A DNA stretch of 15,338 bases, taken from Rhizophlyctis rosea. Lineage: Eukaryota; Chytridiomycota; Chytridiomycetes; Rhizophlyctidales; Rhizophlyctidaceae. Both the position numbers and the translations under genes were made by a program. Shown piece by piece: positions 9,194 to 15,338 of this stretch (positions are counted from its first letter, which is position 1; every line of letters starts with the position of its first letter). The notes under the pieces were generated by a model. It saw only the letters and a program-made list of their open reading frames with translations. It was not told where the DNA came from and did not search any database. The stretch spans positions 1-15,338 of the forward strand of contig JADGJC010000596.1 of NCBI GenBank assembly GCA_027596075.1, in the 5' to 3' direction.

Positions 9194-9990
9194 TCACTGG
9201 GTGAAGCTGCTTTCTGCAAGAGAAGTAAGAGAACCAGATTGTTAGCGGCTTGAACATACCGTAGTAGGCATTCTGAGATTGACCACCAACATTGCTATTA
9301 CCAATGCCGGTGTACACGATGGCTGTGCTCACCATATCGGTTACTGCGTGGTCAAATGGACGCATGAGTTTTGCAACACGGGCCCTTGTCCTGCACACGC
9401 TTATAAGGGCCTTTTACCTAACTACTCCAGCCTCCCCGCTACTTTCCCTGTTCTCCTGAACCGGTCAGGAAGGTCCAGCTCTTCCATTGACAGATTGGAC
9501 GCCGCTAGCATTTGTCTTATCCAATTCAAAAGAAGGGTCTTGATTACCCCGTCGACAGCAGTAAAGCCCACCGTGGTACGGATGGCCTCCTTGAAGCCCT
9601 CCATATCCGCTCCTCTATAGCATAACTGTTTTCGACTTTCAAAGTTGCAACACTGTAGAGAAAGGTGGTGACAGGCTGCTTGGCGCGGAGGGCGTTAGAG
9701 AGTTGCGGGAGCTGGTCGGGCGGCAGGGCGATAAACAGAGCTCAAAGAGGCACCAAGCACGGCTTAAGATGATCGGATTGTCCCAGGGATTGGTAAAGAC
9801 CATTAGTACGTTGCCCATTGCTGAAATGTGGTCGGCGAATGTGTTCTTCAACCAATCTGCTGTGATGACGCTCCTCTCATGTTGATTCAGAGAGAATATA
9901 TCGATGCGTACCACAGTGTCGACAATGTCCCTACTCGCAAAGAAGACGTCGACAGCCATCAAATCGAGTAACCAATACTGCCAGCAATGC
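9194..9990 (-). pseudogene. Relic of a TPR-linked protein (kinesin-light-chain-like family)
   Basis: Family knowledge: chytrids, oomycetes and other protists have many proteins in which a domain of about 250 residues, with SH-W, D-F-SLNQH and RAWCLFEL motifs, precedes tetratricopeptide repeats. Seen here, reading leftward from 9990: HCWQYWLLDLM, then RIDIFSLNQHE, MVFTNPWDNP and RAWCLFEL in one frame; IALPPDQLPQLSNALRAKQ in a second frame; EGFKEAIRTTVGF in a third. Each change is explained by loss of one base, near 9741 and near 9616. The third frame ends at a TAG near 9422. Another stretch then reads like one TPR unit (AIVYTGIGNS, NAYYESSF), with a clean 46-nt intron at 9259-9214 (GTATGT, branch-like CTAAC, TTGCAG) and TGA at 9194. 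The expected N-terminal part and most TPRs are missing. The first residue of the D-F motif region is also altered (Arg for the usual aromatic). Confidence 0.65.
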
Positions 9991-10975
9991 CTGTTTATTC
10001 ACTTAGGGCGGTGTACGAAATAAGATGTGAAGGGCGCCGTGGAGAGGTGATCACGTAGACATTCCGAACGGGGTTCGTGAGATGATGAATTGGTAGCATC
10101 ATTGTTGTCAACCCTGCCAAGGCACGCCGTCCACCACAGGTCTCTATGAAAGCTTTCAGTAGGGCACACCAAAGCCGAAGGGCGTGACGAGAAAGGTGCA
10201 GCGTCCGCGCTTAGTCCCAACATGAGTTGATCTCAATTCCAAAAGAGGCTCTACATGGTAGATCATATGTAATGTCTGGAGAACTTGCGGGCCTTCCCTT
10301 GGCCCAGTATACGACTCACCAATTGCCAAAGATGCGTCTTTCCGATGGGAGTTCCGCGTAGCTTCTAAAATGCTGCAGAGTCGGAGGGGCTGTGGAGAAG
10401 GGTTGTGATGCATACAATTGCTTGTGTGAATCCGTCCTGCGTATAATTCTGACCTTGGACTTTCAGGGAGACTGAACAGCAAATGTGAGTGCCCTTTAGA
10501 TGACGTTTTTGATGAATCAAAATTCGGGATGGAGGGAAGGACTTTGAAGGAGAAAGAAAGGAAGACGGTGAAGATGTTGCACACGGACTCCTGCAGCTGG
10601 CTAAGGGTTCAGGATTGTGCAATCGTTGCGAGTGTGACATGTATATTCAGGGTCCTAATAGGCGGTTGCGGTTCCCTACTTCATCAAAGTTGCACTGGCG
10701 GATGCCGCCAGCCTGTTTGGAGGCCCATCTGTATCGTATTCGAGGTCGGTATTGGAATGGAAGCAATGCATGTAAGAAATAGCACGACGCAGTGAATAAT
10801 GCGTACTATACGGCAACCATACAGCAAGGAGTTCACGGTTTGAGTGCAAGAAAAATCGACACTCTATTCAGGAACAAAATACATTCATAGCAAAGTAGGG
10901 GTGGCCGGCTGTGAGCCATCTATCTAGTCACAGTTACAAATCGTGCACAATGGTACAATTTCAAACTACACCCCT
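9991..10975. other. Non-coding or decayed sequence between the two broken genes
   Basis: This interval of nearly 1 kb is where the 5' part of the TPR-linked gene should lie. Several frames (minus 10584-10156, 10640-10365, 10223-9999; plus 10529-10795) are open but share no alignment-like motifs and overlap. Donor-like GTGAGT and acceptor-like sites occur around 10310 and 10250, so a decayed exon is possible but cannot be built. I see no convincing functional gene. Confidence 0.4.
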
Positions 10976-12194
10976 CTATTTCTTATTACAAGCCAGGGTC
11001 TTCCCCGTAAACTCCAACAATTCAATTCCTATACGGTGACAACTTATACTCCTTCCCAACGCCAACGAGTCCTTGGTAAAGTATCCGCAAATCACACGGA
11101 TCAATTTCCATATACTCGTTGAACCCGGCACGCAAAAGCTCCCCGTGCGAAATCCCAGCCTATTCCACCCCGGAAACCCAGGCGGTGTTCTTCTTGAACT
11201 TGGTGCTGGCTGGTCCCGCGAAGGGAGTGGCGAAGGAGGAGTTGGGGTAGGGAGTGAAAGAACCACGCAACGAATCCGCAACCATCGCTTTGTAGTACCG
11301 GATCCACCCATCCGTCGCGGCCTCACTAATGGCTAGGTATCTACCCTCCCCCTTAATCTTACACACAGCCGACCCCTCATACCAATCGCCTGGCTTGGAC
11401 GCATTCCAAATATGATACGCCTTACTCCACCCCAATGGGAACTGCTCCCTCAGGCTCTCGTGCCTGAACCAGTCCCTGACGTCGTTGGAATAGAACAAAT
11501 GACAATGCGTCCTGCCGCAGATATGGAAGTAATCAATCCAATTCTCCCACCGCTGACTCCGCTTCTCGGAATCAACGAGCGGGTCAATTATCGGGAGCAT
11601 GACTTTGGGAACCTCCCACGAAGTCGGGTCGGAGATGTCTTTCGTGGTGGAGTAGTACGGATTCGGGGTTTGGAAGATCATGTACCACAACTTGGGCCTT
11701 TGGGCGGGGTGAAGTAAAACACGACGGGCGCGCATCGTAGATGTCGAATCCGGGGTTTTGGTCCATGTAGTAGATGGGTGCTTTGTGGGCGTCCTTGGAA
11801 TCTTTGAAGCTGGTGTAGACCCTCCGGTATTCGGAAGGCTCGGAGGAGGTGGCGTTGAGCTCCTGGACGGAGTTTACGGTGCTGGCGTAGACGTGACATT
11901 TGCCTTTGTAGAAGACGCAGACAGGTCTTTGACGAAGATCATCTTGTGAGAGGAGTCATTTTTGGGGAAAATGAGGGGTTCGCTGGACTCCCATTGGAAG
12001 GACGTAGGCAAACGGCTCTTCCGGGTAGGGGGCAGAGGGGGTGGAGTGGGTGGAGCAACTGGTGGCGGTGTTGGTGCTGAAGGGTGGGTGGGTGGCGGGT
12101 GAACTGCCTTTCCGTAGGGAGCAGCGGGTGCACTACTGACTCTACTGACGACCAGCGCCAGGATGCAAAGTAGGAGACTCCTCAAAAGAACCAT
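10976..12194 (-). pseudogene. Secreted GH62 alpha-L-arabinofuranosidase, broken by frameshifts and a TAG
   Basis: GH62 enzymes remove arabinose side chains from plant arabinoxylan outside the cell. The favoured start (12194) gives a signal peptide (MVLLRSLLLCILALVVSRVS), with an alternative ATG 10 codons upstream at 12224. A Pro-rich linker with PTPPP and TPPPLPP leads to the catalytic region: LPTSFQWESSEPLIFPK, FVKD, VFYKGKCHVYAST, YYMDQNPGF, VVFYF, KLWYMIFQTPNPYYSTT, ENWIDYFHICG, WYEGSAVCKIKG, NPFAG-like TPFAGPAS, ISHGELLRAGFNEYMEIDPC, RILYQG and SPYR. The likely catalytic acids (D in KD, D in WIDY, E in WYEG) are all present. Frame is lost near 11924, 11731 and 11702, each restored by one extra base beside a C run. 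A TAG stands at 11162-11160, just before AGISHGE. A last shift near 11032 would carry the frame to TAG at 10976, otherwise it ends at TGA 11022. No intron fits these breaks. Confidence 0.85.
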
Positions 12195-12250
12195 TTTGGA
12201 CGAAATCCAGTTGACTGGCAACATTCAGGTTTCAGCGCACAGCAGGTTCA

Positions 12251-12257
12251 TTTTATA
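12251..12257 (-). promoter_or_regulatory. TATA box of the GH62 gene
   Basis: On the minus strand TATAAAA lies 27 nt upstream of the first possible ATG (12224) and 57 nt upstream of the second (12194). Transcription starting 25-30 nt downstream would begin almost on the first ATG, which favours the second one as start and agrees with the signal peptide. Confidence 0.45.
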
Positions 12258-12646
12258 TTTCTTGTTCAAAGTTTCATTCCCCCATCGGCGGCTTCCTTCT
12301 CTCCAAGGTCCAGTTACTCCAGTAAGTCTCGATGACGTTATTGAGCAATTGCTCCGACCCCCTCCGAGTGTGTTGCGCCTGTGTTACTATGGGGGTTCGT
12401 TTTCACCAAAAGCATGATTTAGTGTTACCTTGCTAAATGACTTTTTGCATGGGGAACATTCCGATTTTCGCGTGCAATCTGCCAGGGTCCCGTGCCTGCC
12501 TCTCGCTTGATGCACGCCCTTCCAAATACCTATCCCAAAATAGGTGTCCCCTCTGTTGTCAACCGTCGTTTCCAACCAATAATACTCAACCGTCCAACAT
12601 TTAGGAACGGATCATCGCCGAGCCTGAAGTGTTTTCAGCGCCAACA
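12258..12646. other. Divergent upstream region between GH62 and the 12647 gene
   Basis: This 389-base region has no gene. It carries the upstream sequences of both neighbours. A CCAAT motif at 12576-12580 (plus strand) lies 67 nt before the 12647 start codon and is a plausible promoter element. Short frames on either strand have no support. Confidence 0.45.
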
Positions 12647-13966
12647 ATGGACCCATATTCGCTTTCCAACTCTAACTACTATAGATTGCTTTGGTCCGAT
12701 GCAGACCTTATGCGACGAACCTGCGGCCTTGAGGGATTGCCGGTGAGACTGTGGGATCATCAGAGCTCAGGCCCGGAGTCCATCACAGTGTGGGAAGATA
12801 ATGTCGATTCCGGGCGGGAACCACTTGAAGAAGACACTGCTATACCAGTGGTCCAGACTGTCTACTTCCCTACCGATCCCGTTGAGCGTCCTGAGTATTC
12901 GGAGTAAGTTGAAAAATTACTGCAAGCGTTACCGAGAAGTTGATGACCAGTTTAAACCTCTTCCGATGAGGGAACGTAGGACGTGACCCCTTACTTTATT
13001 GAATGTCAATGTCAAACCGCATTCTCTTAAGACCTCAACCGGGCGTCAGGTTGTGGCTCATATGCAGAAAAGGATGCATCACATACAAAGTGTAGTCAAG
13101 GACATCAACCAGCTGCAAAAGCAGTTGGATGTCTTTGGGTTGCAGGAGGCCACTCGTAAACTTGGTAAGACTCTTCTTGAAGGATTTTGACAACATTGCA
13201 TTCGAGGCCAAAATGGTCTAATCTAACCGTGAGATAGTCCGATCACTACCATCCTACAGTACGGATGACCTTTGCCCCGTAATTCCCCAACCGATGAGAG
13301 GCGATAAATATATCAAATGGAATACAACGTCACTAGCCAATGTGGAATGGAATATTGAAAAATACCTTTCAGACAATGCGATCTTGTGTCACATTTCGAG
13401 AGGTCAGTAGAATACGTCTCGATCGGCGCATTGAGAGTTGCTGATTGTCCGTCATCATAGACGGGGGCGTTCAAAGCATTTACAAACAATACTTTTATTC
13501 ACGCGCCGAAACCCTCAATTTCCTGCTCGCCAAACTCCGTCCACGGTTCATAGCTGGAAAATTTCGCAATGTCTCCAACCATCACTGCATTCTTACAACA
13601 TACCACGCAGAGAAGAATAAGCAGACACGGGGGTACACCATGGGAGTAGTGCTTCTTTTCTTGGCACTGATGCGTTTCGTTAGTGAAAAGGAAGGTGGAA
13701 TTCCGGTGTTCGTGTTGGCGGACTTCAATGTGCCGTGCTTGGAGGTTCGGGATAGTCTCCGGGGCCGGTGGGAGCCTGAGCCAGAGCTCGTGGCGCATGA
13801 GGGTATTGACGGCATCATCTTCATCTCGGCCAATAATGATTGGGGTTTGGAGTCAGTGGGACCCCCTATTGTGTTCAAGCAAACCACTGAACGGAGTCCG
13901 GATGGAAGAGGTCTACATCCGGTGTTGGTGTTGGAAACTCGAATTTACACACCTCCCCAGTGGTGA
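12647..13966 (+). CDS. Endonuclease/exonuclease/phosphatase-like protein, degenerate active site
   Basis: Certain exons: 12647-12903 (MDPYSLSNSNYYRLLW, donor GTAAGT), an exon ending 13164 (VVKDINQLQKQLDVFGLQ, donor GTAAGA), 13238-13402 (branch-like TCTAAC before its acceptor) and 13461-13966. The second exon's start is unclear. Acceptor AAAAG at 13072 gives an intact 339-residue protein with a 169-nt intron. Otherwise the upstream frame (NYCKRYREVDDQFKPLP) is coding and the gene is broken by a shift near 12905 and TGA at 12984. The C-terminal half resembles the EEP fold: VEWNIEKYL (Asn site), ILTTYHAEKN, VFVLADFNVP (usual GDFN), HEGIDGIIFIS and, at the end, GLHPVLVL where active enzymes have SDHxP. 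The missing Asp suggests loss of nuclease or phosphatase chemistry. The N-terminal part is unknown. No signal peptide is seen. Confidence 0.55.
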
Positions 13967-14364
13967 TAATACATGAGGGTTCATTTTGCACACAACTCAG
14001 AGAATGGAGTGCTGTATCCTCGCTGGAGAATTTGTTGTTGTGCCACAGCATTCAGTGGAGCTTCTCGCCGGTTTTGAGCGGGATAAAGTGTACATCGTTA
14101 CCAGTGGCGAGTAGCTTGTCGAACATGGTTCAAGGTTCAAGTTTAAATCCTCGCGTTTTTGTCTGGCACTTTCACAAAGTTGGACCCTGAAAGCCTCTTG
14201 TGGCTTGAAACACCTTTGAATGTTCTTCCCACGCAAATCTGTAGGAAAACGATCCTTCACCCTCTCCTGAGTTTGTACTTCTTATCTTCTGACTTTGATC
14301 TAGATACACAACAATAAGGCGTAATTCACTGCAGATTTAGTCAGGTGTCGACTTATCTTACGAA
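13967..14364. other. Intergenic region, nothing recognised
   Basis: This 398-base region lies between two plus-strand genes. Short frames on both strands (13960-14190 plus, 14260-13997 minus) have no motifs. It should contain the 3' end of the upstream gene and the promoter of the next one. I see no AATAAA or clear TATA box. Confidence 0.45.
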
Positions 14365-15338
14365 ATGGCTTCGGAAAACCCGCATTGGTCAACACCCATA
14401 CCCGCAAGTACTCAGCAGTCGGCACAGAACGTACCCTCTACCGCAACATCCACTTCCTTACCGTCAACTGTTCCGACTCTCCCCTCGTCACCTGCAACAC
14501 CCGCTGTTATTATACCAACCCTTCTAAGTCTCCTTCCCACGCTCAACGCACAACCCGGGAGCCTTCTAAATTTGTATAACATGTCCCCCGCTCAAATCAA
14601 TAGTTTCCTGCAGCAACAACTTCAACTACAACAGCTACTTCAAAGTCAAATTGGGAGCCTTACATTCACAACGGCCGCACCTCCACCTGTCCCAACTCCT
14701 TCACTTGCCTCCGATCCTCTCCCCTTCAACACTAACCAAGAGGCCGTCCCCGCGCTTAACCTTGTGAACGCTCACGGCAAAGCCCCCAACAATGCCAAGC
14801 TCGGTCCCGCAAAGAACGTCGTCCCAGAAGCCGACGACACCTCCGACGAGGACGAGGAGGAGGCCAAGAAGGTCATTGAGGCAAAAAGAAACGGAAAGAA
14901 CGGGAAGGCCAACGGCAAGGCCAACGGAAAGACGGAAGAGAGCAGTAAGGAAGAAAGCAGCGAGGAGGAGTCTAGTGAGGAGGAGGAGAAACCTGCTGCC
15001 AAGGCGGCTGCTAAGAAGGAGGAGTCGGAGTCGGAGGGAAAAAGCGATGACAGCAATGAAGAGGAGGAGCAGAAGAAGCAGAAGCCTGCTGCTGAGAACA
15101 AGCGCAAGCGTGACGAGGAGTTCTCTGAGGAGAAGAAGGATGGGGAGTTCACGATCAGCAGTGGGCACCGTATTAGTAACCCCAGCAACCGGCATCCTCC
15201 CCCCAACCGACAAAGTCTTCCCCACCCTCTCCGACGGCGGCGTCACAAAAATGGCGAGCCTAGATCACCCACACGGCGCAATGGATCGGACACTGTGGAC
15301 CCATCCATCTTACGCAAGATTGCACGGCGGAAAGAGAT
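14365..15338 (+). CDS. Gln-rich then Glu/Lys/Ser-rich protein, partial at right edge
   Basis: The frame opens at ATG 14365 (MASENPHWSTPIP) and has no stop to the window end. Residues 1-70 are Ser/Thr/Pro-rich, about 80-100 Gln/Leu-rich (INSFLQQQLQLQQLLQSQ, possibly a short coiled coil), then Pro-rich. From about 150 come alternating acidic and Lys blocks (DDTSDEDEEEAKK, KANGKANGK, SSKEESSEEESSEEEE, ENKRKRDEE). This resembles SRP40/nucleolin-type acidic nucleolar or chromatin proteins in composition only. From about 15160 codon quality in this frame drops, while the frame starting GTG at 15161 becomes rich in C-ending codons (TPATGILPPTDKVFPTLSDG, then ASLDHPHGAMDRTLW). Either a splice joint or a one-base loss moves the true frame there. 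No RRM or other named domain is visible before the edge. Confidence 0.55.
   Translation, partial: MASENPHWSTPIPASTQQSAQNVPSTATSTSLPSTVPTLPSSPATPAVIIPTLLSLLPTLNAQPGSLLNLYNMSPAQINSFLQQQLQLQQLLQSQIGSLTFTTAAPPPVPTPSLASDPLPFNTNQEAVPALNLVNAHGKAPNNAKLGPAKNVVPEADDTSDEDEEEAKKVIEAKRNGKNGKANGKANGKTEESSKEESSEEESSEEEEKPAAKAAAKKEESESEGKSDDSNEEEEQKKQKPAAENKRKRDEEFSEEKKDGEFTISSGHRISNPSNRHPPPNRQSLPHPLRRRRHKNGEPRSPTRRNGSDTVDPSILRKIARRKE

Noticed and set aside
10156..10640. Minus-strand frames that might be the missing 5' end of the TPR-linked gene
   Set aside because: A weak resemblance (TFLV near an expected FVSH site) could not be extended in either direction or joined through splice sites in phase.
14130..14150. 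GGTTCAAG-like stretch resembling a tRNA T-loop
   Set aside because: No acceptor stem, D-arm or anticodon arm can be folded around it, so no tRNA is called.
14701..15246. Two long Leu/Ser-rich minus-strand frames at the right edge
   Set aside because: They are the reverse complement of the acidic Glu/Lys/Ser repeat region (GAG and AAG codons read as CTC and CTT). The hydrophobic look is an artefact.
1..15338. CRISPR arrays, rRNA and bacterial operon signals
   Set aside because: None is present. There are no spaced repeats, no rRNA-like sequence, and the spliced genes show this is eukaryotic DNA.

Overview
The window looks like nuclear DNA of a fungus. The genes have many short introns (roughly 45-115 nt) with GTRNGT-type donors and short spacing between genes. 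The content is eukaryotic: a ribosome-biogenesis protein of the Noc3 family, a bacterial-type (Shewanella-like) PPP phosphatase, a GH62 arabinofuranosidase, and a relic of the TPR-linked protein family common in zoosporic fungi and protists. A chytrid-like fungus is my best guess. That is inference, and no rRNA or mitochondrial marker is present to confirm it.

Layout. 1-3968 (-): most of a NOC3 homologue in 11 exons, C-terminus cut by the window edge, with an unusually long second intron rich in small palindromes. 3969-4813: shared upstream region. 4814-5404 (+): intronless, Ser/His/Pro-rich protein of unknown function. 5780-6985 (-): five-exon calcineurin-like (PPP-type) phosphatase with every metal-site motif intact but an in-frame TAG at codon 82. 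6986-8478: mostly gene-poor, with one short interrupted frame. 8479-8763 (-): small two-helix membrane protein. 9194-9990 (-): broken relic of the TPR-associated family. 10976-12194 (-): broken secreted GH62 enzyme. 12647-13966 (+): gene of unknown function whose C-terminal half resembles an endonuclease/exonuclease/phosphatase fold. 14365-15338 (+): start of a Gln-rich then Glu/Lys/Ser-rich protein that runs off the right edge and changes frame near 15160.

The genes do not form an obvious pathway. NOC3 and the phosphatase are housekeeping-like. The stretch from about 9.2 to 12.2 kb reads as decaying accessory genes. Almost every frame break there is explained by loss of one base, so real decay has to be separated from base-calling error. 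NOC3, 883 codons in the same sequence, shows no break at all.

The most unusual property is compositional. Coding blocks run from strongly C-rich to strongly G-rich along the sense strand, with the switch inside single exons. Three minus-strand frames are each interrupted by a single TAG, one at a position normally held by tryptophan. Both deserve a genome-wide check.
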